The notes under the pieces were generated by a model. It did no database searches. It was not told the DNA's origin and worked only from the letters and a program-made list of their open reading frames with translations. From Gp6-AA40 sp963818645 (GTDB lineage Bacteria; Acidobacteriota; Vicinamibacteria; Vicinamibacterales; UBA2999): a DNA stretch of 64,000 nt. Both the position numbers and the translations under genes were made by a program. The stretch lies in NCBI GenBank assembly GCA_963818645.1, contig CAWFTF010000023.1, positions 62,001 through 126,000 of the forward strand. Reading direction: 5' to 3'. Position 1 is the first letter of the stretch, and each line of letters starts with the position of its first letter. This document shows positions 51,628-61,813 of this stretch, in pieces.

Positions 51628-52521
51628 TCAATCGATCTTCACGCGCCGGCGAAACTGCTGGTTCTCGTTGCAGACGAATTCGATCACCTCGTCATCGGGC
51701 GCGATCTGCTGATTGATGCGAACGGTAAATGGCTTCGTGTAGGCCTTCGAGTCCTCGAGTGTGACGTCGATCTCGAGCTTGCCATAGGCGGGCCGGCGAA
51801 TGCGCTCGATGAATCTCGCCTGCTCCGAATAGGGGCTGCCACGCACGTCGAGCCAGCCATCGTAGGGGCTTGTCTCCGCTCCTCGCAAATTGTTCGTCTC
51901 GACCACGAGCGTGTCGCCTTCCCATCGTCCCACCGAATACCCGTACCAGAACGGCTGCACGCTACCCTGAGTCGGCAGCGCGCGTCCGTCGACGTAGATA
52001 TAGCGGAGGCCGTAATTCGCCTCGTACATGATCGCGATCACGCTCGAGTTCTGAACGACCTTGCGCGGTTGCCCATGCGTGTGGAACTGCGTCAGCCCCA
52101 TCGGCAAGCAATTCGCGTCGGGGTTGTCCTTGTCGTTCAATGCCATTCGCTGTTTCTTGAGTTCAGAGGCCCACGGTGTCATCGGTAGGCCGCCGGGAAC
52201 GTTCGCGCCCATTTCCCAGAATGCGGCAATCGGCGGCGAGTTTGGATCCGGAGGCGGCGCTGGCGTCTGAGCGGCGGCGGCCGGGTTGCGGGTCAGACCG
52301 GCGAGCTCCGGCGGATTGAAGGCGCCCTCGCCCCTGAATCTGATCCAGTTGCCGGAGAGGTCAGGCTTGCCATCCGCCATGCGCGGCGGTGGAGCGTCCA
52401 TCCGAACGCGCTGTTCCGCGTCGCGCGGAACGCCGGGCGCCAGATACTTCGGCCACTGTGCGGCCATCGACGCCGAACCCATCGTGAAGATGACGGCTCC
52501 CCACGCGATCGCGCGTTTCAT
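51628..52521 (-). CDS. Secreted protein of the Acidobacteriota 'PDLSGNW' family
   Basis: 297 residues with a signal peptide (MKRAIAWGAVIFTMGSASMA). A PDLSGNWIRFRG motif is followed by HTHGQPRKVVQNSSVIAIMY, WYGYSVGRWEGDTLVVETNN and a C-terminal beta-rich part. Proteins with this pattern are abundant in Acidobacteriota and lack a known function. Single-gene unit, no evident partners. Confidence 0.75.
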   Translation of the reverse strand: MKRAIAWGAVIFTMGSASMAAQWPKYLAPGVPRDAEQRVRMDAPPPRMADGKPDLSGNWIRFRGEGAFNPPELAGLTRNPAAAAQTPAPPPDPNSPPIAAFWEMGANVPGGLPMTPWASELKKQRMALNDKDNPDANCLPMGLTQFHTHGQPRKVVQNSSVIAIMYEANYGLRYIYVDGRALPTQGSVQPFWYGYSVGRWEGDTLVVETNNLRGAETSPYDGWLDVRGSPYSEQARFIERIRRPAYGKLEIDVTLEDSKAYTKPFTVRINQQIAPDDEVIEFVCNENQQFRRRVKID

Positions 52522-52627
52522 GTCGATCTCCTCTGTGCAGCGGCGAGCGCGGTCTGCGAACGACCGCCTGATTGTAGGCGAGATGGGCGGTCGGTGATAT
52601 CGACTCTCGCGCCGTCCGAGGCGCGAT

Positions 52628-54034
52628 CTACCCGTCCACTTCCTGCTTGATTCCGTACTGTTCGAGTTTCTTGTACAGGTTGCTTCGGGGCGTGTCGATC
52701 AATTCGGCCGTGCGCGAGATGTTCCAGTTGTTCTCGCGCAGTTTCTGTACGAGATAGGCTCGCTCGGCGGCGTCCTTGAACTCGCGCAACGTGCCGGCCC
52801 CCGGGGCGACAGACTCACCGGTCTTCGCGGGCACATCCGGCTCGGTCGCCATGGTGACACGTGCTGGTTCGCCGCTTCGAATTTCTGGCGGAAGATCCTC
52901 GACGCGGACGACTTCCGACGGCGCCATGATCAGCAGACGTTCGACGGTATTTCGAAGCTCGCGGATGTTGCCTCGCCAGCGATAACGCGAGAGCGCGTCC
53001 GTCGCCGACGGCTCGAATTTCTTCGGTTTCAGGTTGTGCTCTTCCGCGGTCCGCTTCGCGAAGTGCTGAACCAGTCGCGGTATGTCCTCGCGGCGCTCGC
53101 GCAGCGGCGGGACGATGATCGGGATCACGTTCAACCGGAAGAACAAATCCTCCCGGAACTCACCGCGCTCGATCGCCTCCTCGAGATTCTTGTTGGTGGC
53201 CGCGATGACGCGGACATCAACCTTGATCGTCCGGGCAGAACCAAGTCGCTCGACTTCCTGTTCCTGCAGCACGCGCAGGACCTTGGCCTGCGTCTTCTGG
53301 CTCATGTCGCCGACTTCATCGAGGAAGATGGTGCCGCGGTCGGCCTGCTCGAACTTCCCCACCTGCTTCTCGGTGGCTCCGGTGAACGAGCCCTTCTCGT
53401 GGCCGAAGAGCTCAGACTCGATCAACTCCTCGGGAATCGCGGCGCAGTTCACCTGGACGAAGCGCTGCGATGCACGCGGACTGTTCCGGTGAATGGTTCG
53501 TGCGACAAGCTCTTTGCCCACTCCGCTCTCACCGAGCAACAGGACAGTCGCATTCGTTGGAGCCGCGCGAGTCACGGCCTCGAGCACATTGCGCAGCGCC
53601 GGACTCTGTCCCACGAGCTCGTACTTGGATTCCATCGCGACCTTGAGGTCGCGGTTCTCGCTCGTGAGTTCCGATTGCCTGAGAACGTTCCGCAGCGTGA
53701 CGATGACGCGTTCGCTGCTGAGCGGCTTGTCGAGAAAGTCGATCGCACCAGACCGAATCGCTTCGACAGCGGTGGCCGTGTTGCCGTGACCCGAAATCAT
53801 CACAATCGGCAACGTCTCGTCCACAGAGCGCAGCTTCCGCAGCACCTCCATGCCGTCCATGCCGGGCATCTTGATGTCGAGCAGGACGATGTCCGGACGT
53901 TCGCGGCGAATGAGGTCGAGCGCTTCCTGTCCGCTGGCGGCGCCGACGAACTGGTAGTCCTCGTACTCGAGGATCATGCGCAGCGAGTCGCGGATCGCTG
54001 CCTCGTCATCGATGACCAGTACGCGAGATTTCAT
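52628..54034 (-). CDS. NtrC-family sigma-54-dependent response regulator
   Basis: About 468 residues. Receiver domain with the phosphoacceptor Asp53 (IVLLDIKMPGMDGMEVL), a AAA+ domain with Walker A GESGVGKE, an intact GSFTGA loop (KGSFTGATEKQVGKFEQ), Walker B TIFLDEVGDM, and a Fis HTH (NWNISRTAELIDTPRSNLYK). The cognate kinase is not in the window. ATG 54032-54034 chosen; a GTG two codons earlier is possible. It is the last gene of the ligA-htrA-ntrC run and is separated from htrA only by element H5. Confidence 0.95.
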   Translation of the reverse strand: MKSRVLVIDDEAAIRDSLRMILEYEDYQFVGAASGQEALDLIRRERPDIVLLDIKMPGMDGMEVLRKLRSVDETLPIVMISGHGNTATAVEAIRSGAIDFLDKPLSSERVIVTLRNVLRQSELTSENRDLKVAMESKYELVGQSPALRNVLEAVTRAAPTNATVLLLGESGVGKELVARTIHRNSPRASQRFVQVNCAAIPEELIESELFGHEKGSFTGATEKQVGKFEQADRGTIFLDEVGDMSQKTQAKVLRVLQEQEVERLGSARTIKVDVRVIAATNKNLEEAIERGEFREDLFFRLNVIPIIVPPLRERREDIPRLVQHFAKRTAEEHNLKPKKFEPSATDALSRYRWRGNIRELRNTVERLLIMAPSEVVRVEDLPPEIRSGEPARVTMATEPDVPAKTGESVAPGAGTLREFKDAAERAYLVQKLRENNWNISRTAELIDTPRSNLYKKLEQYGIKQEVDG

Positions 54035-54057
54035 AGCCACGGGGGGCCGGAGAGCAC

Positions 54058-54240
54058 GGTTCCAAGTTCCTGGTTCCGGGTTCCGGGTTCGGGTGCTGGG
54101 TTCGAGTTCAAGGTTCCAGGTTCATGGGTTCCAGGTTCCACGTTCTGAAGCGCAGACATCGAACCGAGAACGATGAACTCGGAACTGTGAACCGGAACCT
54201 TGCACACGGACGAGGAACCCGGAACGTGGAACATGGAACG
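54058..54240. repeat. Heptamer inverted-repeat element H5 (unit GGTTCCN / GAACCNN), the longest
   Basis: Left arm: GGTTCCA at 54058, then AGTTCCT, GGTTCCG, GGTTCCG, GGTTCGG, with a one-base phase slip and further GTTCCAG-type units to about 54147. Right arm: GAACCGA (about 54160), GAACGAT, GAACTCG, GAACTGT and so on to GAACATG, GAACG at 54240, the reverse complement of the same heptamer. It fills the whole gap between htrA and the ntrC-type gene. Confidence 0.9.
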
Positions 54241-54243
54241 GCG

Positions 54244-55740
54244 CTAATCGACCTTCACCGTTCGCAGCTCACGTCTCGGCCCCTCGGGCTTGTAGAGATA
54301 GAGGGCCATCACTTCTCCGGAGCGGGCGTTGGCGGTCAGGCGGCGGAAGTCGTCGATTGATTGCACGGGCTGCCGGTTGATCTCCAGCAGGATGTTGCCG
54401 CGTTCGATGTCGGCGTCGTAGGCCGGCCCCATGGGATCCACACGAGAGACGACAACCCCGTGCATGCCCTTTGGCAGGTTGAAGCGTGCGGCGAACTCGA
54501 CGTCGATTTCACGCACCAGCATTCCGAGCAGCGATCCCGTACGGCTGGTCGGGCGCGCGCCTTCGTCGATCTCGTCCGGCTCGGGATCGCGGACCGGACG
54601 CTCGGCGAGCTTCACGGGCACGTTCATCGCCCGGCCGTCGCGCACGATTTGAAGGGTCGCCGACGTGCCCGGCTGACGTGCCGCGACGAGCTGAATGAGC
54701 TCGTCGTTGCGCACGACCTGCTTGCCGTCAACGGCGACGATGAGGTCATACGGACGAAGACCGGCGCGCGCTCCCGGTGAGCCGGCGGTCACGTCCTGCA
54801 CGAGGGCGCCGCTCGAAGAACTCAGTCCGAGTGATCGCTGCAGATCCGGATCGACGTCTCTCAGCGCCACACCGATGTAGCCACGAGACACGCGACCCAT
54901 CTCGCGAAGCTGCGGAAGGATCAAGCTGGCTTGATTGCTCGGAACCGCGAAGCCGATGTTCGACGCGCGCGAGCTGATCGCGGCGTTGATCCCGATCACC
55001 TCGCCGCGAGAGTTGATCAGCGGCCCGCCGCTGTTGCCAAAGTTGATCGCTGCGTCGGTCTGAATGTAGCGGTCGAGCGACGAGTCGAACAGCTTCCGCC
55101 CGATGAAGCTCACCACGCCCACCGTGACCGTATGCTCGTAGGCCAGCGGATTGCCGATCGCGAGGACCCACTCCCCAACTCGCAAGGTGTCTGAGTCGCC
55201 GAGCACGGCGTGCGGCAGCGCCTTCGGAGAGGACACCTTGATGAGGGCGATGTCGGTGTCCGGATCGGATCCCACCCTTTCAGCCCGAAGGCTGCGGCCA
55301 TCCGCCAGCCGTACCGCGATCCGATCGGCGCCCTCGATCACATGGTGATTGGTCAGGATGTAGCCATCGGGATCGATGATGAATCCAGTTCCGGCGCCGC
55401 GATGGGGTCCTTGACGCTCTCGCTCCGGTGCGCGACCGAAGAGGTCGGGGCTATCAGGCGCCGCAGCCCCGGCGCGCTGACGGGGACGGCTGCCCGCGCG
55501 CGACGTGGCATCGATGTTGACGACCGACGGATTCAGCTGCTCGGCGATATCGGCAAACGACGCCGCAGCCGGCCCCGAGGTCGTCAGCTTCGACGGCCGC
55601 AGAGCGGAGACATTGGGCTTCGTCGCCGATTGCGCGGGGGTCGGCGTGAGCGAGCCGGCTACGATCAGTCCGAACAGGAACGCAACGGTAGCCGCCAGAC
55701 ACACCGTTACGACCAGAAATCGCCGGGCCATCGGGATCAT
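54244..55740 (-). CDS. degP: Do-like periplasmic serine protease (DegP/HtrA)
   Basis: 498 residues: N-terminal membrane anchor or signal, trypsin-like domain with His133 (TNHHVI), Asp163 (DTDIALIK) and Ser237 (GNSGGPL), then two PDZ domains (GYIGVALRDVDPD and MLVREIDVEFAARFN regions). It degrades misfolded envelope proteins. Its ATG overlaps the ligA stop by one base (TAATG). Its own stop is 4 bp from element H5. Pairing with an NtrC-type regulator is common in Acidobacteriota. Confidence 0.95.
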   Translation of the reverse strand: MIPMARRFLVVTVCLAATVAFLFGLIVAGSLTPTPAQSATKPNVSALRPSKLTTSGPAAASFADIAEQLNPSVVNIDATSRAGSRPRQRAGAAAPDSPDLFGRAPERERQGPHRGAGTGFIIDPDGYILTNHHVIEGADRIAVRLADGRSLRAERVGSDPDTDIALIKVSSPKALPHAVLGDSDTLRVGEWVLAIGNPLAYEHTVTVGVVSFIGRKLFDSSLDRYIQTDAAINFGNSGGPLINSRGEVIGINAAISSRASNIGFAVPSNQASLILPQLREMGRVSRGYIGVALRDVDPDLQRSLGLSSSSGALVQDVTAGSPGARAGLRPYDLIVAVDGKQVVRNDELIQLVAARQPGTSATLQIVRDGRAMNVPVKLAERPVRDPEPDEIDEGARPTSRTGSLLGMLVREIDVEFAARFNLPKGMHGVVVSRVDPMGPAYDADIERGNILLEINRQPVQSIDDFRRLTANARSGEVMALYLYKPEGPRRELRTVKVD

Positions 55741-57852
55741 TATAGGCTTTTCGGCTCGTGGCTTTGGGCGCTGGATAGCCTCCCGCCCTCGGTGTTCTGC
55801 GCGATCAGTGCCTTGAACGCCGCCTCGTCCAACATCGTCACGCCGAGCGTCCTGGCCTTGTCGGCCTTGCTCCCCGCCTCCTCGCCCACGATCACGGCCG
55901 TCGTCTTCTTGCTGACCGATCCGGAGACTTTAGCGCCCAGATGCTCCAGTGCCGCGGTCGCCTCTTCGCGCGTCATCGAGGCGAGCGTGCCCGTGATCAC
56001 GTACGTTCGGCCGGTCAACGGCCCCGGTCCAGCGCTCACGCGTTCGGATTCGGGCACCTCCATGCGGACACCTGCCGCGCGAAGCCTCGACACAAGTTCC
56101 CGGTTGCGCGGCTCATCCAGCCAGCTTCGCGCTGACTCCGCGAGGACCGGCCCGATCTCGTTCGTCGACTGCAGCGCCTCGAGCGACGCCGCTTCGAGCG
56201 CTTCCATCGATCCGAATGCGCGGGCAAGCACCTGGGCCCCGCGCTCGCCGATGTGGCGAATTCCGAGCGCGTAGATGACACGCCAGAAGTCGTTGTTCCT
56301 GCTGCGCGCAATCTGTTCGACGACCTTCGCCGCGTTCTTCTCACCGAACCGCCGCTCGATTGCCTTCCCCTCGCGCTCGGATGTGCTCGTCAACGTTCCC
56401 AGCTGCTCGACGGTGAGGTGATAGAGGTCCGCGCAGTCGTGAACGAGACCGCCTGCGATCAGCTGCGCCACGAGTGACTCGCCGAGGCCTTCGATGTTCA
56501 TCGCGCCACGCGATGCAAAGTGCTCGAGGCCGCGCTGCAGCCTGGCCGGGCACGAGACGTTCTCGCATCGCCACACGGCCTCCTCTTCTTCGCGATGGAT
56601 CTGGCTTCCACAGACCGGGCACGTGGTGGGCATCACCCATGGCACCGAATCCTCGGGACGCCTGGCGAGCACGGGACCGACGACGCGCGGGATCACGTCG
56701 CCTGCCTTCTCCACGATGACCCAGTCGCGCTCGCGAATGTCCTTGCGCGCGATGTCGTCGGCATTGTGGAGCGTGGCCATCGACACGGTGGTGCCGCCGA
56801 CGAACACTGGTTCGAGCACCGCGAAGGGCGTCACGGCGCCGGTGCGCCCGACGTTCACCGCAATCTGTTTGAGCAACGTGTTCTTCTGTTCTGCCGGGAA
56901 CTTGAACGCCACCGCCCAGCGGGGAAACTTGCTGGTCGTGCCAAGCCGGCGTCGCTGCTCGATGGTGTCGACCTTGATGACGACGCCATCAGTGTCGAAG
57001 CCGAGACCGCGCCGCTTGTCGGCCCATTCCGAGCAGAACTCGACGAGCGCCTCGATGCCGGCGCACCGCCTCCAATGCGATTCGACCGGCAACCCCCATC
57101 GTCCGAGCTGTTCGAGCGTCAACGCGTGCGAGGCCAGATGGGTCTGCCTTGGCTTCAGAACGACGAGCTGGTACGTGAACGCACGCAGGCCACGCTTTGA
57201 GACCAGGGCAGGGTCGAGATTCCGCAGTGCTCCGGCGGCGGCATTGCGTGGGTTGGCAAAGAGCACGTCACCGGCGCTGGCCCGTTCCTCGTTCATCTTC
57301 TCGAACGCGGCGCGCGGCAGATACACCTCGCCACGGACCTCGATCGGTCCAGCCACCGGCTCGTTCAGCTGGAGGGGGATGCTCCGAATCGTCCGTACGT
57401 TGGTGGTGACGTCTTCTCCTTCGGTGCCGTTGCCACGGGTGGCACCGCGGACGAACACGCCATCGACATATGTCAACGCGATGCTGACGCCGTCGATCTT
57501 CAGCTCGGCCACGTAATCGACTGAGCCTGGAGCGGAGCCGCCCTCGGAAAGGCCGCGACGCACTCGATCGTCGAACGCTCTGAGCTCGTCTTCGTCGTAG
57601 GCGTTGTCGAGACTGAGCATCGGCTCAGCGTGCGCGACGGTCTGAAACCCTTCGGCGACGCGCCCGCTGACGCGCTGCGTCGGCGAATCAGCGCTGACCA
57701 GGTCTGGATGATCGGCCTCGAGTTGTTGCAACTCGCGCAGCAGCTCGTCGAACTCAGCGTCGCTGATCTCGGGCTGGTTCGCGACGTCAGTACCGCTCTT
57801 CGTGATGTCGAATCTGGCGACGGAGTTCTGCGATGCGAGAGGCGGGATCCAT
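55740..57852 (-). CDS. ligA: NAD-dependent DNA ligase, one frameshift at the N-terminus
   Basis: Joins Okazaki fragments with NAD+. The adenylation-domain Lys is in AELKIDGVSIAL. Then come the OB fold, the four-Cys zinc finger (CPVCGSQIHREEEEAV, RCENVSCPARL), the HhH region and a C-terminal BRCT domain. The long frame begins at 57731, but domain Ia is missing there. From the ATG at 57850-57852 the frame reads MDPASRIAELRRQIRHHEER-Y and hits TGA at 57787-57789; the +1 frame continues DVANQPEISDAEFDEL. Inserting-base error inside a TAC codon (TAY-TAC to TAY-TGAC) restores the conserved Tyr-Tyr. Operon with htrA. Confidence 0.95.
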
Positions 57853-57860
57853 TGCAGGCT

Positions 57861-57936
57861 GTAATTCAGAATGCAAAATTCAAAATGCAGACGCTACCCG
57901 GAGGCTTCTGCATTCTGCATTCTGAATTCTGCATTA
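57861..57936. repeat. Heptamer inverted-repeat element H6 (unit KCARAAT / ATTCTGM)
   Basis: Left arm: TCAGAAT (57866), GCAAAAT, TCAAAAT, GCAGACG. Right arm: ATTCTGC (57912), ATTCTGA, ATTCTGC (to 57932). The 31-base arms 57861-57891 and 57906-57936 match in 26 of 31 positions when one is reverse-complemented, with a 14-base loop. It lies between the polyprenyl synthase stop and the ligA start. Confidence 0.9.
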
Positions 57937-57953
57937 CGACCCGTCACCGACGG

Positions 57954-58958
57954 CTACCGATCGCGTGACACCACGTAGTCAGGAAGGAACATGAGCGCAT
58001 CGCGTGCGTCGGACGAGGGGAAGCTGTAGAGCGTCTTTTTTGCGCGCTCGACGTAGTCGAATGCCACGCGGTTCGCGTACTCGATCGAGCGCGTCTGCGT
58101 CAGCATCGCCTTGATCTCGTGCCATTCGTCGAGGCTGACCTCGCGCGACTCGACCACCTTGCGCAGCAACGCCGGTGCACGCGGGCCGCCGCGGTCTCGC
58201 ATGTGAATGACGGGAAGCGTCAGCTTGCCTTCGCGCAGGTCGCCACCGACGGGCTTCCCGAGCGCGACTTCTTCGCCGGTGAAGTCGAGCAGGTCGTCGA
58301 CGATCTGGAACGCCATGCCGATATTGAGCCCGTACTGCCACAGCGCTTCCTGCTGCTCGCGAGTGATCGGGCCGAGCATGCCGCCGATGCGTGCGCATCC
58401 CGCAAAGAGGTAAGCCGTCTTGCTCTGAACGATCTCGAAGTGCTCCGCCTCGGTCAGATCCGCGTCGCCGTTCTTCGTGAGCTGGTAGATCTCGCCTTCG
58501 ACGATCCGGAGAGTGACGTCGCAGAGCAGACGAATAATCGCGAGGTCATCCTGTGTGAGTGCGAGCGACATCGACTTCAGATACAGGAAGTCGCCGAAGA
58601 GCACCGTCACGTGATTGCCCCACCGCGTGTGCACGGCCTCGCGGCCACGACGGAGCTGCGACTCGTCGATGATGTCGTCGTGGACGAGGGTTGCGGTGTG
58701 AATGAACTCGAGCACCGAGGCGTAGAGCACGGCGCGCTCGCCGCTGTAGCCCGCCATGCGAGCAGCCATCAACAGCACGGCCGGACGAATACGTTTGCCG
58801 CCACCGTTCTGGATGTAGTCCCCGATGGTTGGAATGAGCGCGACCTGCGACTGCACGTGACGGGCGAACTCCCGTTCGACGGCACGAAGGTCTTCGCGGA
58901 TCGGCTCGAACAACTGCGCGAGGGCGGCGACGGATGGTTTCTGCGCGGCGGGATTCAA
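57954..58958 (-). CDS. Polyprenyl diphosphate synthase (IspB-like)
   Basis: 334 residues. First Asp-rich motif DDIID at 94-98, second DDLLD at 221-225, with GGGKRIRPAVLL upstream and GKPVGGDLREGKLTLPV after. It elongates isoprenoid chains for quinone or related lipids; chain length cannot be read from the sequence with certainty, so octaprenyl or similar is a guess. It lies 73 bp downstream of tatD and 17 bp from element H6. Confidence 0.92.
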   Translation of the reverse strand: MNPAAQKPSVAALAQLFEPIREDLRAVEREFARHVQSQVALIPTIGDYIQNGGGKRIRPAVLLMAARMAGYSGERAVLYASVLEFIHTATLVHDDIIDESQLRRGREAVHTRWGNHVTVLFGDFLYLKSMSLALTQDDLAIIRLLCDVTLRIVEGEIYQLTKNGDADLTEAEHFEIVQSKTAYLFAGCARIGGMLGPITREQQEALWQYGLNIGMAFQIVDDLLDFTGEEVALGKPVGGDLREGKLTLPVIHMRDRGGPRAPALLRKVVESREVSLDEWHEIKAMLTQTRSIEYANRVAFDYVERAKKTLYSFPSSDARDALMFLPDYVVSRDR

Positions 58959-59031
58959 GTTGTCAGATCAGACCATATCGAAGCGGGAGTGTCAACGAGC
59001 CGTGCGGCCTAATTCGTGTTCTCGCTTGGAG

Positions 59032-59814
59032 TTACGGGACAAACAGCCGCCCGAAGTTCTCTCCCGTGGCTTTCGCAACCGCCTCGGCGCTAGTGTTTCG
59101 AAGCTCTGCGATGACTTCGGCGACGCGAACAACACGCGCCGGCTCGTTGCGGGTGCCGCGATGCGGAACAGGCGCCAGAAACGGGCTGTCAGTCTCGACG
59201 AGCAGTCGATCGAGGGGAACCATGCGCGCCACTTCCTTCAGCTCTAACGCGCGCGGAAACGTCACAATGCCCGCGAGCGAGACGTGGAAACCGATGTCCA
59301 GGGCACGCCGCGCCATCGACCGGTCGCCGGTGAAACAGTGAAAAACACCGCCGATTACTGACGCCCGCTCCTCAGTAAGAATCCTGAATGTGTCGTCCTC
59401 GGCCTCGCGTGTGTGAATCACGATCGGCCGCTTCAGTCGATGCGCGAGCCTGATCTGCTCACGAAAGACCTGCTGCTGGACGTCTCGTGGCGCAAAGTCG
59501 TAGTGGTAGTCGAGGCCGATCTCGCCGATTGCCCGCGAGAGCGGTTGCGCATCCAGCGCGCGACCGACCTGACGCGCAGCCTCTTCAGGATCGGACGCGA
59601 ACTTCCCTGCTGCGTGTGGATGGACGCCAATTGAAAATCTGACGTCACCCCACCGCGCACTGACCTCATTCGCCTGTTGCAACTCGGGTTCGTCGTCGGC
59701 CGCGAGGATGACGAAGGCACGGCCGACACCCGCCTCTCGTGCGCGTGAGATGACGTGATCGAGATCCTCGACGAACTCAGGCCCAGCGATGTGGCAGTGA
59801 CTGTCGACCAGCAC
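59032..59814 (-). CDS. tatD: TatD family metal-dependent DNase
   Basis: 260 residues. MLVDSHCHI at the start, then GEIGLDYHYDF, VIHTREAEDD, GVFHCFTGD and LVETDSPFLAP: the metal ligands of the TatD family in order. Such enzymes are 3'-5' exonucleases involved in DNA repair or turnover. It starts 4 bp after the metG stop, a common metG-tatD arrangement. Confidence 0.95.
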   Translation of the reverse strand: MLVDSHCHIAGPEFVEDLDHVISRAREAGVGRAFVILAADDEPELQQANEVSARWGDVRFSIGVHPHAAGKFASDPEEAARQVGRALDAQPLSRAIGEIGLDYHYDFAPRDVQQQVFREQIRLAHRLKRPIVIHTREAEDDTFRILTEERASVIGGVFHCFTGDRSMARRALDIGFHVSLAGIVTFPRALELKEVARMVPLDRLLVETDSPFLAPVPHRGTRNEPARVVRVAEVIAELRNTSAEAVAKATGENFGRLFVP

Positions 59815-59818
59815 TGCC

Positions 59819-61813
59819 CTAACGAACTCGCGAGCCGGCCGGCAGTGACGGATCGACCGAGACCAGATTCGGCAGGCCGCCTTCGGGGCTGGCAGCCAGC
59901 ACCATTCCGTTCGACTCGATGCCCATCAGCTTTGCCGGCTTGAGGTTCGCCACGATGACGATCGTCCGTCCGACGAGTTGATCGGGCGGATACGCTTCGG
60001 CGATGCCAGCAACGATCGTTCGCTGCTCCGTCCCCACATCCACCTTCAGCTTCACCAGCTTCTTCGACTTCGGCACAGCCTCGGCCTCGAGCACCTTCGC
60101 CACACGCAACTCGACCTTCATGAAGTCATCGATCGAGATACGCGAGTCAGCCGCCGGTGCAGGCGCAGCGGGTGTGGCCGGCACAGGAGTCGCTGGCGTC
60201 ACTGGCGTCGCCGCTGCGGCCGTAGGAGCCGGAGTGGATTCGTTGGATGTCGTCATGCCTCGTAGTTCCTCAATGGTTTTTTCGATGCGCGGAAACAGCG
60301 CGTCGACCGGTCGCAGTTGTGCGCCGGGCGCAAGCGTTCCAACCTGAAGTGACGTCCACGGCTCGGCGCTGTCGAGGCCGAGCATTCCGCGAATGCGGCC
60401 CGCCGCGTCCGGCATCACCGGATCGACGAGCGCCGCAATGATCCTGAGCGTATCTGCGGCGTGATACAGCGTCCGATCGAGCGTCGCGTCGTTGGCGGCG
60501 TCCTTCGCGAGCACCCACGGCGCCCGCTCGACGATGTACTTGTTGACGTGTCGGACGAGGCCCCACGTGTCCTGCAGCGCCTGGCTCACTTGAATCTCGC
60601 CAAAGCATGCCTTGACCGATTCGATCGTCGCAGCCGTTGCGGCCACCAGATCGCGGTCAAGCGAATCGCGGCCATCGACAGGTGACGCGGGCACACGGCC
60701 ATCGCGATACCGATGAACCATCGTGATCGCTCGGCTGACGAGGTTACCGAGATCGTTGGCGAGATCCGCGTTGAACCGCGTGAGCATCGCCTCGTCCGAG
60801 AAGCTCGCGTCCTGACCGAGCGGCATCTCGCGCATCACGAAGTAGCGGAGGCCGTCCAGCCCGAAGACCTGCGGTGTAGTCCTGGTAGCGCGCAACGTTG
60901 CCGAGCGACTTCGACATCTTCGCGCCGCCCATCAGCCAGAAGCCGTGCGCGATGATCCGACGAGGCACCGGCAAGCCGGCGGACATCAGAAACGCCGGCC
61001 AGTAGAGCGCGTGCTGGCGCACGATCTCCTTGCCGATGAAGTGCGTCACCGTTGGCCACCAGCGAGCGAGACGGTCCTCCGCCGCCGCATCCCCCGATCC
61101 GAAGCCGAGCGCCGTGAGGTAGTTCGTCAATGCGTCGAACCACACGTACATCACGTGCTTCGGGTCGTCCGGCACGGGAATGCCCCACTTGAACGACGTC
61201 CGGCTGATGCTGAGATCCTGCAGCCCGGCCTCGACGAACGTCCGCACCTCGTTCAGCCTGAACTCCGGCCGGATGAAGTCTGGATGATCGCGGTAGTAGT
61301 CGAGCAAAGGCTTCTGGTACTTCGACAGGCGGAAGTAGTAGCTCTCCTCCTTCAGGCGCTCGACCTTGCTGCCGCACGTCGGACACTTGCCGTCAACGAG
61401 CTGCGCTTCAGGGACGAAGATCTCGTCGACCGTGCAGTACCAGCCCTCGTACTCTCCCTTGTAGATATCGCCGGCGCGCTGCACGCGTCGCCAGATCTCC
61501 TGCGCCGCCGCGTAATGCCGGGGCTCTGTGGTGCGAATGAAATCGTCGTTCGAGATCTTCAGGTCTCGGCACATCTGACGGAACGCCGCCGACACCTGAT
61601 CCGCAAACTGCGGCGGTCGGCAGGTTCGCCTTCTGTGCGGCCCGATCCACCTTCTGCCCGTGTTCGTCTGTGCCGGTCAGGAAGAAGACGTGGTCGCCCA
61701 TCAGGCGGCGTGACCGCGCAATCGCATCGGTCAGCATCGTCGTGTAGGCGTGGCCAATATGAGGTTGGGCGTTGATGTCAATAAATCGGTGTCGTGAGGT
61801 ACGACTCGCTCAT
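59819..61813 (-). CDS. metG: Methionyl-tRNA synthetase with C-terminal tRNA-binding domain, three frameshifts
   Basis: Charges tRNA(Met). The ATG at 61811-61813 overlaps the larC stop (ATGA). The frame reads MSESYLTTPIY and hits TGA at 61778-61780; the +1 frame gives INAQPHIGHAYTTML with the HIGH motif. A second shift near 61615 leads to AAFRQMCRDLKISNDDF, the zinc Cys pair CPTCGS, and the KMSKS loop (GGAKMSKSLGN). A third near 60875 leads to FGLDGLRYFVMREMPLG and the anticodon domain. The C-terminal EMAP-like tRNA-binding domain (about the last 110 residues) is intact and preceded by a Pro/Ala linker. Confidence 0.93.
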
